A stretch of DNA of 51,854 bases from Syntrophaceae bacterium (GCA_013388645.1 JACAEV010000174.1:1-51854); one strand, 5' to 3'. Counted from the stretch's first letter, positions 16,726 through 23,992 are shown. Numbers and translations: made by a program. The notes: generated from the sequence alone by a model not told the origin.

Positions 16726-17136
16726 ATGTGCTTTTTCAGCAAACTAAGAGAATTGAAAATATTACTCATAGATGATGACAAGTGGATAAGAGATTCCTTA
16801 AGTCTGTTCTTTGAAAGTGAGGGAATCTTCTTGGTGGCATGTGAGACTGCCGAAGAAGGGTTGGAAACACTAAGGGATCAAACCTATGACATCATCATCG
16901 TCGATTATAAGTTACCTGGCATGGATGGCCTGGAGTTTCTCAAGAGAGTTAAGGAGTCCCACCCAGGTTCCATGAAGGTACTCCTTACGGCGTATAAAGA
17001 GGATAAAGTCGTTGCTGAGACAAACAGAATCGGAGTTGATGATTTTATTGAAAAGCCTTTCACAGCAAAAACGATTGAAGAGTCTCTCTCAAGGCTGATT
17101 GAAAAGCAGGAACAAAAAATCAGTGGCCTTTTGTAA
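16726..17136 (+). CDS. Single-domain response regulator (REC)
   Basis: A 136-aa receiver domain with no output domain. The acidic pocket is LLIDDDKW (residues about 14-21), the phospho-acceptor is Asp60 (IIIVDYKLPGMDG), with LLTAYKED and Lys in EKPFTA completing the active site. It should accept a phosphate from a histidine kinase and act through protein contact. It is the first gene after sigma-54 module C. AAGAAG upstream of ATG 16726 is a fair ribosome site. The two kinases in the window (4794 and 24906) are possible donors. Confidence 0.88.
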   Translation: MCFFSKLRELKILLIDDDKWIRDSLSLFFESEGIFLVACETAEEGLETLRDQTYDIIIVDYKLPGMDGLEFLKRVKESHPGSMKVLLTAYKEDKVVAETNRIGVDDFIEKPFTAKTIEESLSRLIEKQEQKISGLL

Positions 17137-17206
17137 AACACACTTCTCATGGAGTGAATAAGGATGAGGATATAGCACTTGCCCTATTGCATCTGCACTG
17201 CATGAG

Positions 17207-17731
17207 ATGGAAAAGGCCAGGGATAGGGAAATGGTCTATAAAATATTAATTATCGCTGATGCATCAGAGGATGCTTTGGAATCGGTTCTTGAGGCTTTTC
17301 AAACGATTCGAAAAAGTCAACCGAAAATAATGGGATTCTTTATCTCCTGCCTATCTGAATCCTTTTTAAAGCATTTGGGTCCAAATATCTTAAGCATTTT
17401 GCTGAAACAGGAAAAAGAAACGCTTGAAGCCGCTGAAGATTATTTTAGCCACATGGATATTCCTCATCATTTTGAGATTATCAATGCCCCCCACTTGCAA
17501 GGAATCTTTGAAGTAGTAAAGTTCGGAGATTTCAACCTAATCATTCTTCAAGGTGAATTCCTTAAGATTTGTAGGGAAGGAAAAGAATTCATGGGATCGA
17601 GTTTACATACGATAACACCAAAATGCCCTATTCTGATCATAAATGAATCAGAGAAACCCTCTTCGACACTTTATTTTTTAAATTCGGAAACATTATCCAA
17701 GGAAGGGACGAATTCAACATGGAAGGATTAA
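17207..17731 (+). CDS. UspA-like protein
   Basis: A 174-aa protein with a Rossmann-like pattern: MVYKILIIADASEDALESVLEAF at the start, FNLIILQGEF in the middle and PILIINESEKPS near the end, resembling universal stress proteins. The ATP-binding G-2x-G-9x-G(S/T) motif is only partly visible (MGSSLHTITPKCPILII), so nucleotide binding is uncertain. The frame opens at ATG 17207, but ATG 17231 (MVYKIL) fits the family start better; neither has a strong ribosome site. It follows the REC gene and precedes hflK in the same operon. Confidence 0.6.
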   Translation: MEKARDREMVYKILIIADASEDALESVLEAFQTIRKSQPKIMGFFISCLSESFLKHLGPNILSILLKQEKETLEAAEDYFSHMDIPHHFEIINAPHLQGIFEVVKFGDFNLIILQGEFLKICREGKEFMGSSLHTITPKCPILIINESEKPSSTLYFLNSETLSKEGTNSTWKD

Positions 17732-17779
17732 GGATTGTTAAGAAAGAAAAAATAGAACCGAGAGCTTTGTGGAGGAATT

Positions 17780-18823
17780 ATGCCATGGAGAGAGGATGAT
17801 TTTGGAGGAAGTGGGCAAGGCTATAGCGGTCCTTCAATGAATGAAGTTGTATTGAAGATTCAGCAGAAAATGGCGCAATGGGGAGGGAAGAGAATTTTAT
17901 TAATCCTCATAGCCATCGTAATTGGAATCTGGTTAGCATCGGGGATCTATATTGTTGGGCCAGGCGAAATGGGAGTGATTCGCCAGTTTGGAAAGATGGT
18001 AGATCAAACATCCCCAGGACTGAGATACCGTCTTCCCTGGCCCATTCAGACCCATGATGTGGTGCATCTGGCCAGAATCAGAAGGGCTGAGATCGGCTTG
18101 AGAACAGATTCATATACAGGAAAAGCCAGACCTGAGCCCAAAGAGGCACTGATGCTCACTGGAGACGAAAACATCGTAGATGCCCAACTCTTTATTCAAT
18201 ACTTGGTAAAAGACCCTTCACAGTTTCTCTTCCGGGTGAGGGAATCCGAATTGGCCTTAAAGACCTCCGCCGAGGTAGCCCTTCGAAGTGTAGTAGGCCG
18301 GAATACCATTGACTACACGATGACCGAAGGAAGGGTGGTTGTCCAGGATGAGATTAAAAAATACCTTCAATCTCTTTTGGACGAATACCAAACAGGATTG
18401 ATGGTGACCGAGGCCAGGCTCCTGGTGGTGGACCCACCCGAAGAGGTGAAGGATGCGTTTCATGATGTCGTCAGAGCATGGGAGGATCGAGAGCGCCTGA
18501 TGCGTGAAGCAGAGGGATATCGAGAGGACCTCATTCCCAAAGCCAGAGGAGAAGCTGCCCAGATGGTTCGAAGTGCAGAGGCTTACAAAGAACAACGAGT
18601 CATTCGAGCCCAAGGGGATGCAACGAAATTTCTGGATGTTCTAAAAGCTTATAGGAAAGCGAAAGATGTGACAAGGGAGCGGCTCTATTTAGAGACTTTG
18701 GATAAGATCCTGATAGGGAAAGAAAAATATGTCCTTCCTCCGGAGGGAAAAAATTCTGTTTTGAAGTGGCTTCCGTTGAAGGAAACCATTTCCATTAAAG
18801 AGAAAGAAGGGAAAAAGGAATAA
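17780..18823 (+). CDS. hflK: HflK, SPFH-domain membrane protease modulator
   Basis: A 347-aa protein with a glycine-rich N-terminus (DDFGGSGQGYSGP), one membrane helix (about residues 39-60, ILLILIAIVIGIWLAS), then an SPFH/band-7 domain beginning IYIVGPGEMGVIRQFGKMV and a long C-terminal helix. HflK and HflC form a large cage in the inner membrane around FtsH that controls membrane protein turnover. GGAGG lies four bases before ATG 17780. hflC follows 6 bases after the stop. The protein is of normal length for the family. Confidence 0.93.
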   Translation: MPWREDDFGGSGQGYSGPSMNEVVLKIQQKMAQWGGKRILLILIAIVIGIWLASGIYIVGPGEMGVIRQFGKMVDQTSPGLRYRLPWPIQTHDVVHLARIRRAEIGLRTDSYTGKARPEPKEALMLTGDENIVDAQLFIQYLVKDPSQFLFRVRESELALKTSAEVALRSVVGRNTIDYTMTEGRVVVQDEIKKYLQSLLDEYQTGLMVTEARLLVVDPPEEVKDAFHDVVRAWEDRERLMREAEGYREDLIPKARGEAAQMVRSAEAYKEQRVIRAQGDATKFLDVLKAYRKAKDVTRERLYLETLDKILIGKEKYVLPPEGKNSVLKWLPLKETISIKEKEGKKE

Positions 18824-18829
18824 AGAACC

Positions 18830-19702
18830 ATGGGGGGAGCAAAGAGATTCGTTAGAATCGTTTTGATTTTCATTGGCCTCATTCTTTTATCGAGTGCAAC
18901 GTTCACCATTGATGAAAAAGAACAGGCCATCATCACCCAGTTTGGGAAATATATTCGAACCATTCGAGAACCAGGATTGCATTTTAAGATCCCAATCATT
19001 CAAACCTTACATCTCTTTGAAAAAAGGGTTTTGACTACGGATGCTGTTGCTGTGGAATACATCACTCTCGACAAAAAGAGGGTGGTGGTGGACCATGTCT
19101 CCCGATGGAAAATTGAAGATCCTCTGGAATTCTATCGGAGTGTCAGAACGGAGGCAGGGGCGCTCGCACGGCTGGAAGATATCCTGGTTGCCCGGTTGAG
19201 GCAGGAGATTGCAAAACACACTTTTATTGGATTCATCAGGGAGGAAAGGGAAAAAATCGTCGAAACTGTGGCCAAAGAAGCTCATGAATTGGCAAAACGG
19301 TTTGGCATCAGAATTATCGATGTGCGGATCAAACGGGCTGACCTTCCCAAAGAGGTCCAGGCCAGTGTCTATGCCCGCATGCAGGCAGAACGCCATCGTA
19401 TTGCCAAACGATATAGAGCCGAGGGAGAGCAGCGATCTCGAGAGATCAAGGCCGAAACTGACAAAGAGAAAGAAATTATTCTTGCCAAGGCCTATCAACA
19501 GCAGATGAAACTTTTCGGCGAAGGGGATGGCCGTGCCACAGAGATTTACGCCTCTTCCTATGAGCAGGACATGGAGTTTTACTCTTTTCTCAGGAGGCTC
19601 CAAACGTATGAACAACTTTTTGAGGGAAAGACAACGATTCTCCTTGAATCGGATTCCGAACTTCTCAAATATTTCAGGAATCCCCGGGTACCCAGTAAAT
19701 GA
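18830..19702 (+). CDS. hflC: HflC, SPFH-domain membrane protease modulator
   Basis: A 290-aa partner of HflK. One N-terminal membrane helix (residues about 6-24, IVLIFIGLILLSSATF) is followed by an SPFH domain starting FTIDEKEQAIITQFGKYIR with GLHFKIPIIQ, then the charged helix typical of HflC (YARMQAERHRIAKRYRAEGE) and SYEQDMEFYSFLRRLQTYE, the family's C-terminal signature. It would assemble with HflK in the periplasm-facing cage regulating FtsH. It is the second gene of the hflKC pair, inside the sigma-54 operon. Coupling to HtpX and NfeD nearby fits membrane quality control. Confidence 0.94.
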   Translation: MGGAKRFVRIVLIFIGLILLSSATFTIDEKEQAIITQFGKYIRTIREPGLHFKIPIIQTLHLFEKRVLTTDAVAVEYITLDKKRVVVDHVSRWKIEDPLEFYRSVRTEAGALARLEDILVARLRQEIAKHTFIGFIREEREKIVETVAKEAHELAKRFGIRIIDVRIKRADLPKEVQASVYARMQAERHRIAKRYRAEGEQRSREIKAETDKEKEIILAKAYQQQMKLFGEGDGRATEIYASSYEQDMEFYSFLRRLQTYEQLFEGKTTILLESDSELLKYFRNPRVPSK

Positions 19703-19750
19703 AAACAACCAATATTCCTACTAACCACTAACCAAGAAAGGGGGCAGTGT

Positions 19751-20287
19751 ATGCGTTTCACAAAGATCTTCATATTCTTAATTTTAAGCCTGGCTATTGG
19801 ATTTTTTGGTTGTGCTAAGGAGCAAAAGGTGGAGGTTCCCAAACATGAGCAAATCACTAAAAATTTGGTTCCACCGAAAGCTGAGGTTAAGGGACAGGCT
19901 TTTCTTGTGGAGCTTAGCGATCTTAAGGTCATCATGACAGTAAACATAGCTTCCAAAGAGATCGTCGAGACCCCGAGCCTAAAGGGTAGCATCAAGATCA
20001 CTAATAAATCGAAAGATATCCTAGACATCCAAGCGCTTACCCTCGAGTACTTGGATGAAGCTGGGAAGCCAATTCCTTATAAATCTGAAGAGAAAATAGT
20101 GAAAGTTTATCCGTTTTGGAAGGCTCTTCAGCCTGAAGGCATTGCCGAAGGATCTCTGGACGTCACGATCCCAGCGAACGCTATCAAGGAAAAGCCCCTT
20201 GGAAAGTTAGAAGTCGACATAGTCTACATCCCCTCTCCGCTTAAGCGAGAGATATTGATTCTTCCTGAGAAGATAAAGATTGAATAG
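19751..20287 (+). CDS. Putative lipoprotein with LEA-like/immunoglobulin-like fold
   Basis: A 178-aa protein with a lipoprotein-type signal: MRFTKIFIFLILSLAIGFFGC, Cys21 as the likely lipidated residue. The residue before Gly is Phe, so the lipobox is not ideal. The rest is a beta-rich domain (SLKGSIKITNKSKDILDIQALTLEYLDEAGKPI), similar in style to bacterial domains that follow FxxT-type or LEA patterns; no catalytic residues are evident. It is probably anchored in the periplasm near HflKC, whose large domains face the same compartment. I do not recognise a named family. Confidence 0.6.
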   Translation: MRFTKIFIFLILSLAIGFFGCAKEQKVEVPKHEQITKNLVPPKAEVKGQAFLVELSDLKVIMTVNIASKEIVETPSLKGSIKITNKSKDILDIQALTLEYLDEAGKPIPYKSEEKIVKVYPFWKALQPEGIAEGSLDVTIPANAIKEKPLGKLEVDIVYIPSPLKREILILPEKIKIE

Positions 20288-20340
20288 CCCCCGATATTTA
20301 AGGGCAAGGCAAGCATAGAAGAAAAAGGAAGTGCGGTGAA

Positions 20341-20430
20341 ATGGAGAAAGGTGATGTTTTTATTTGGACCTTAGTTATTGGGTTAGTGATTTTTGCGATA
20401 GCGAGCTTCTTTCTTTATGCCGGACCTTAA
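20341..20430 (+). CDS. 29-residue single-helix membrane protein
   Basis: A short ORF (MEKGDVFIWTLVIGLVIFAI, then ASFFLYAGP) with one clear membrane helix from about residue 7 to 26 and no charged residue inside it. A purine-rich AAGGAAGTGCGGTGAA precedes the ATG. It lies in the lipoprotein-REC gap within the operon. Small membrane proteins like this often regulate membrane proteases or transporters, so a role with HflKC or FtsH is conceivable but not shown. It is too short for coding statistics; conservation is needed. Confidence 0.5.
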   Translation: MEKGDVFIWTLVIGLVIFAIASFFLYAGP

Positions 20431-20499
20431 GGACGAAAAATATATTACCTTCCTATTATGATGCCATCCACTGGTTGATTTGATGGAAATACCAGATTC

Positions 20500-20871
20500 A
20501 TGATGGATGATAAGAACCGAATGTTGATTATTGGAGAGGATGAACAGATGGGGTTTTTGTTGAAAGATTTTTTGCAGAAAGAAGGGGTTGAGGTCGAACA
20601 TGTGAAGAAGTGTACTTATGTTTTCAAAAAATTATTGACAGAGTCTTTTGCACTCATCCTTACTGATATTCGGATGCGTCGCTTTAACGGCTTAGACATC
20701 CTCACAGGACTTAGAAAACTCCAGCCTGAGCCTCCCATTATTGTAATAACTACTGCCTTTGGAGGCGAAGAAGTGCAACATGAGGCACATGAAAAAGGGG
20801 CTACTGCCTATTTAGAGAAGCCGATCCATTTCCCTAAATTAAGAACTTTGATTTATGAAAATGTTTCCTAA
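20500..20871 (+). CDS. Single-domain response regulator (REC), second copy
   Basis: A 123-aa receiver domain: acidic pocket MLIIGEDEQ (residues about 8-16), phospho-acceptor Asp56 (ALILTDIRMRRFNG), Thr switch in VITTAFGGEE, and Lys in LEKPIHF. There is no output domain. The start may be ATG 20500 or the next codon, 20503; the ribosome site is weak. Located between the 29-aa membrane protein gene and the PTS EIIA gene. It differs clearly from the REC protein at 16726, so it is not a recent duplicate. Confidence 0.85.
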   Translation: MMDDKNRMLIIGEDEQMGFLLKDFLQKEGVEVEHVKKCTYVFKKLLTESFALILTDIRMRRFNGLDILTGLRKLQPEPPIIVITTAFGGEEVQHEAHEKGATAYLEKPIHFPKLRTLIYENVS

Positions 20872-20896
20872 GAATAAAAAAGGAGGGGGATAAGCA

Positions 20897-21310
20897 ATGG
20901 TTGGAATCCTTGTTGTTTCTCATGGAGGGTTAGCTGACGCGTTAATCGCATCGGTCCAGTCTCTTGTGGGAAATTTGCAGAGGACAAGAGGAGTCTCAAT
21001 CTGGCCGAAGGAAAAGGAAGAGGAGGTTAAAGATCGGGTTCGAAAAGAAATTGCAGAGGTGGACGATGGGGATGGAGTTGTGATTTTAACGGATATTTTG
21101 GGAGGGACGCCGACGAACCTCAGCCTTTCCTTTCTGGAAAAGGAGAGAGTGGAGGTGGTCACTGGGGTGAATATGCCTATGTTGCTGACCCTTTCGAGTT
21201 ATCAAAAGGGAGGGTCCTTGAGAGAGATCGGCAGATTAGTAAAGAAGTCCGGACGTCGGAGCATTATCTTAGCCAACGAACTTCTAGGATTTAAACGGAG
21301 GAGGAAATGA
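20897..21310 (+). CDS. PTS EIIA component, mannose family, orphan
   Basis: A 137-aa EIIA(Man)-type domain: MVGILVVSHGGLADALI with the phosphorylated His9, and VVILTDILGGTPTNLSLSF, the conserved centre. EIIA(Man) takes phosphate from HPr. No EIIB, EIIC or EIID genes are next to it, so it probably serves regulation, as suggested for the orphan EIIA(Man) proteins of Deltaproteobacteria, instead of sugar uptake. The start follows AGGAGGGG. It overlaps the next gene by four bases. Confidence 0.88.
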   Translation: MVGILVVSHGGLADALIASVQSLVGNLQRTRGVSIWPKEKEEEVKDRVRKEIAEVDDGDGVVILTDILGGTPTNLSLSFLEKERVEVVTGVNMPMLLTLSSYQKGGSLREIGRLVKKSGRRSIILANELLGFKRRRK

Positions 21311-21525
21311 ATGAGATGATATGTCCGTCTTGTGGGAAGATGATTATGAGCATCACAGAGGTGGAGAGGATTCTCAGTAATACTTTCAGCAAAGTCCTGT
21401 TAAGCCGTTGCTTATGCGGAGAGGCTTTTGAAATCCGATCTCCAACGAGAAATCTCTTTGAGATTTCAACCTCATCTGGGAAAAGGTTAAAACAATTCAT
21501 AGACGATGCAGAGGGAACGCCATGA
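21307..21525 (+). CDS. Small zinc-ribbon-like protein
   Basis: A 72-aa protein with cysteines arranged as CPSC (residues 6-9) and CLC (about 35-37), a possible four-cysteine metal site (ICPSCGKMIM ... SRCLCGEAF). Start codon ATG 21307 overlaps the EIIA stop, with GGAGGAGG just ahead, so it is translationally coupled. Its end overlaps the next gene (ATGA). I do not know a function. Adapter proteins of this size often contact regulators, here perhaps EIIA or the following REC-like protein. Confidence 0.6.
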   Translation: MNEMICPSCGKMIMSITEVERILSNTFSKVLLSRCLCGEAFEIRSPTRNLFEISTSSGKRLKQFIDDAEGTP

Positions 21526-21854
21526 AAACAATTCTCTGCATCGATGATTCTGAGAGTCGGTTTCTTCTTCAGGAAGAATTGACAGAGGAAGGGTATCAAG
21601 TGCTCGCCGCAAACAATAATGAAGAAGTGTTATCCAGATGTAGAGATTTTAATCCGGATCTGATCATTATGGAATTGAGGCAGAAGAATGTGAAAGAACA
21701 GTCTTTTGAAACATTAAAATGGTGTCCAAACATACCGTGGATCGGATATTCGACCTTCCCCCAATGTCCGGAGGAATTTCGAAAATGGGTCCAGTTCTAT
21801 TTACCTAAGTCATATAAGATAGACGGATTAAAAGGGCTGATCAAATGTCTCTAA
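21522..21854 (+). CDS. REC-like protein with Glu in place of the phospho-acceptor Asp
   Basis: A 110-aa receiver-like domain. The acidic pocket is normal (ILCIDDSESR, residues 4-13), but the acceptor position reads LIIMELRQ, with Glu51 instead of Asp. A Lys is kept in YLPKSYK. Glu at this site often mimics permanent phosphorylation, so the protein may be locked active or may have a purely structural role. The conserved Thr/Ser region is also altered (WIGYSTF). It overlaps the Zn-protein gene by four bases and so is co-translated with it. Confidence 0.75.
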   Translation: MKTILCIDDSESRFLLQEELTEEGYQVLAANNNEEVLSRCRDFNPDLIIMELRQKNVKEQSFETLKWCPNIPWIGYSTFPQCPEEFRKWVQFYLPKSYKIDGLKGLIKCL

Positions 21855-21901
21855 ATCATCGGTTTGATGAGAATCTGTCAAAACAGAAAGGGGTGGTTCA
21901 T

Positions 21902-21982
21902 ATGACAAAATGGAGGTGGATTTTTATTTCTTTGGTAATGCTGGGAATGTTTGTTTTTGCACTCTTCATCTACTCTGCATAA
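21902..21982 (+). CDS. 26-residue single-helix membrane protein
   Basis: A short ORF (MTKWRWIFISLVMLGMFVFA, then LFIYSA) with a strong ribosome site (AAAGGGGTGG, six bases before ATG). Three positively charged or aromatic residues precede one hydrophobic helix (about 7-25), so the N-terminus should be cytoplasmic. It lies between the REC-like and SAP-like genes in the same operon. This is the better supported of the two small membrane proteins because of its ribosome site. Function is unknown. Confidence 0.6.
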   Translation: MTKWRWIFISLVMLGMFVFALFIYSA

Positions 21983-22025
21983 TTTGCGGTAGTTTGATTA
22001 ATAGTATGAAATGAGGTGGCAGAAA

Positions 22026-22220
22026 ATGAAATTGAATGAAATTAAAGAGAAAGCGAAGGCTTTAAGAATAAAAGTGATGGCGACTGCAAAAAAGTCAGAT
22101 TTGATTCGCCAAATCCAAAAGGCTGAGGGTAATTTTGACTGTTTCGGCAAAGCAATTGATTACTGCGATCAATGGAGTTGTTGTTTCAGAGAAGATTGCC
22201 TGCCCTCACCCAGACTATAA
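22026..22220 (+). CDS. SAP-like small protein with a cysteine-rich tail
   Basis: A 64-aa protein. The first half (MKLNEIKEKAKALRIKV ... KKSDLIRQIQKAEG) resembles SAP or Rho-N helix-extension-helix modules that bind nucleic acid. The second half, FDCFGKAIDYCDQWSCCFRE followed by DC, holds five cysteines and may bind metal or an Fe-S group. The longer frame starts at ATG 22011, but GAGGTGG lies between it and ATG 22026, so I use the latter. Such proteins recur in anaerobic Deltaproteobacteria as far as I recall, without a known role. Confidence 0.6.
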   Translation: MKLNEIKEKAKALRIKVMATAKKSDLIRQIQKAEGNFDCFGKAIDYCDQWSCCFREDCLPSPRL

Positions 22221-22271
22221 AAAGTAAATCATTCGATTTCAGATTTCAGGGGAAAAAGGAGGTGAAAAAGG

Positions 22272-22520
22272 ATGGTTATGAAAAAGTTACTCGCTGGTTT
22301 CTTAGTTTTAGTGGTTTTGGTGGCCTTTAGTCTGCCTACCTTAGCCAAGGAAACAGTTAAGGGAAAGATTGAGGCACTGGACAAAGAAGCGAAAAAAGTC
22401 ACGATTGGCGGAACCGAATATTCGTTGGGTGACGAAGTTTCTCAGGTTGAGGTTAAAGTAGGAGATGAAGTTGAGGCTACCATAGAAAGGGGTGTCGTCA
22501 AAGAATTAAAACAGACTTGA
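22272..22520 (+). CDS. Small exported protein, OB-like (DUF1344-like)
   Basis: An 82-aa protein with a signal peptide (MVMKKLLAGFLVLVVLVAFSL ... PTLA, cut near residue 25) and a short beta-rich mature domain: ETVKGKIEALDKEAKKVTIG, then VEVKVGDEVEATIERGV. It resembles small periplasmic DUF1344-type proteins. Role unknown. GGAGG lies nine bases before ATG 22272; ATG 22278 is an alternative. It is the last gene before the hairpin terminator at 22537, so it closes the sigma-54 operon. Confidence 0.6.
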   Translation: MVMKKLLAGFLVLVVLVAFSLPTLAKETVKGKIEALDKEAKKVTIGGTEYSLGDEVSQVEVKVGDEVEATIERGVVKELKQT

Positions 22521-22536
22521 TTTTAGGCCCATGGAG

Positions 22537-22572
22537 AGAGGGTCCATCAAAGGCCCTTCTCCTCTTTTCCCC
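22537..22572 (+). terminator. Intrinsic terminator at the end of the 13-gene operon
   Basis: GAGAGGGTCC (22537-22546) pairs with GGCCCTTCTC (22553-22562), one mismatch, around a 6-base loop, followed by CTCTTTTCC. It lies 17 bases after the last stop codon. A second weaker stem, CCCC ... GGGG, follows at about 22570-22587. Confidence 0.6.
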
Positions 22573-22664
22573 CTGACTTTTGGGGAGGGGATGTTGAAAG
22601 ATTTGACCGCAATCATTGGGTAACAGAAAGAATCTGATCGACAGAAAATTGAAAGGAGACAAAG

Positions 22665-23639
22665 ATGAACGGAAAAGGTAGATATGAGAAATTATTCAGA
22701 GGAAGAGATCCCGAAGAATTTAAATTTGAGGAGATTGTTTATGAGAAGAAAGAATGGGTTGCCAAGATTACATTCAACAGACCCAATAAATACAATGCCT
22801 ACACGGGGACAGAACTGGCAGAGGTCTGTGATGCCCTCCACGACATTCTTGTGGATGATAAGATTGCCGTGGGAATTATCACCGGTGCAGGAGATAAGGC
22901 TTTCTGTACCGGAGGAGATGCGGGTACATACTCGACGATCTATCCGGAGCGGCCTCATGAATTTTATATGTGGTGGGAATACTATGAAAGAATGCTCTAT
23001 CTGATTCGGACCTGCGGAAAACCCATCATTGCCAGAATCAACGGCGTGGTAGCGGGTGGTGGTAATGAGATCAATCTGGCCTGCGACATTTCTATTGCTG
23101 CTGAACATGCAAGATTTATCCAACCGGGGACCCGCACAGGAAGTGTCTCTGCGGGCGGAGCCACCCAGTGGTTACCTCTGGTGATTGGTGATAAGCGAAC
23201 ACGTTGGATGGTCATGGTGGGAGATGAAATTGATGCTAAGACTGCATTGCAGTGGGGATTGGTCAATGAAGTCGTCCCCTACGAGAAATTGGACGAGGCA
23301 GTTAATACGGTTTGCCAGAAGCTCATTGATAAATTCCCTGATTGCTTGAGATATACCAAGGTCCAATGCAATTTCTGGGGGGATTTAGCATGGACCACAT
23401 TCCAGCATGCAAGGGATTGGCTGTCCGTTCACTATGCCACCGCCGAACCAATCGAAGGGTTCAAGGCCTTCCTCGAAAAGAGAAAGGTCGATTACAGAGG
23501 AATGAGAGGTAAAGACATCGAGGGGAAAAGCCGTTCATACACCTTCGGTCCCCCGATGAAATCCTGCGCCAAGTGCGGGACCAAGTATCTACCGGAAGAA
23601 TTTAAATTCTGCGGAGTATGTGGAGCTGATTTGCCATGA
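22665..23639 (+). CDS. Enoyl-CoA hydratase/isomerase family protein with C-terminal zinc ribbon
   Basis: A 324-aa crotonase-fold protein. Residues about 20-290 hold the family core: ITFNRPNKYNAYTGTELAEV, the oxyanion-hole segment AFCTGGDAGTY and AGGGNEINLACDISIA. The pattern with Thr-Gly-Gly-Asp and a Gly-Ser-Val loop (GTRTGSVSAGGATQWL) recalls the MenB/BadI branch (ring-forming or ring-opening acyl-CoA enzymes) more than fatty-acid hydratases. The end (about 303-322, CAKCGTKYLPEEFKFCGVCG) is a four-cysteine zinc ribbon, unusual in this family. ATG 22665 follows GAAAGGAG. It overlaps the next gene by four bases. The substrate is unknown; an alicyclic or aromatic acyl-CoA is a reasonable guess. 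Confidence 0.75.
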   Translation: MNGKGRYEKLFRGRDPEEFKFEEIVYEKKEWVAKITFNRPNKYNAYTGTELAEVCDALHDILVDDKIAVGIITGAGDKAFCTGGDAGTYSTIYPERPHEFYMWWEYYERMLYLIRTCGKPIIARINGVVAGGGNEINLACDISIAAEHARFIQPGTRTGSVSAGGATQWLPLVIGDKRTRWMVMVGDEIDAKTALQWGLVNEVVPYEKLDEAVNTVCQKLIDKFPDCLRYTKVQCNFWGDLAWTTFQHARDWLSVHYATAEPIEGFKAFLEKRKVDYRGMRGKDIEGKSRSYTFGPPMKSCAKCGTKYLPEEFKFCGVCGADLP

Positions 23640-23992
23640 TCAAGAAGGAGCCTAAAGTTTTGGGATTTTATAAGGAAGAGGGAGATGAAGTATTGATTAG
23701 GGAGCCCAAAGGAGATCCAGATACCTTCTATTTCGAGCTCCCCTCCGGTTTCAGAAACCGTATGGAGGTTGTTGTGGGAAATAAAGTGAAAGTCATTGTG
23801 GACTCTGTGATTGATAAAGAAGGGATTGTGCTAAAAGAAATCAAGAAGGAGATCATCGGAGAGGTAATCGGTTATTGGAATGAACTCCATATTCCCCGTG
23901 AAGAGGTTTCTGGATACGGCCTCAAAAAGGGTGATGTCCTAAGGCTCATTTTGAAAAGTGTCATTCAGTTTGGTGAGGAAAGAAAGGTTTAA
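23636..23992 (+). CDS. Hypothetical protein translationally coupled to the acyl-CoA enzyme
   Basis: A 118-aa soluble protein whose ATG overlaps the stop of the hydratase-like gene. It has repeated beta-type stretches (FRNRMEVVVGNKVKVIVDSV ... and LKKGDVLRLILKSVIQFGE), perhaps two small beta-barrel units, without cysteines or catalytic motifs I recognise. Coupled translation suggests it forms a complex with, or regulates, the zinc-ribbon enzyme. I cannot assign a family. Confidence 0.5.
   Translation: MIKKEPKVLGFYKEEGDEVLIREPKGDPDTFYFELPSGFRNRMEVVVGNKVKVIVDSVIDKEGIVLKEIKKEIIGEVIGYWNELHIPREEVSGYGLKKGDVLRLILKSVIQFGEERKV

Noticed and set aside
17140-17206. Possible fourth sigma-54 promoter before the UspA-like gene
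   Set aside because: TAGCACTTG...TTGCAT lacks the GG-N10-GC spacing and the upstream inverted repeat.
19007-19708. Minus-strand ORF opposite hflC
   Set aside because: hflC has full family motifs; the opposite frame shows none.
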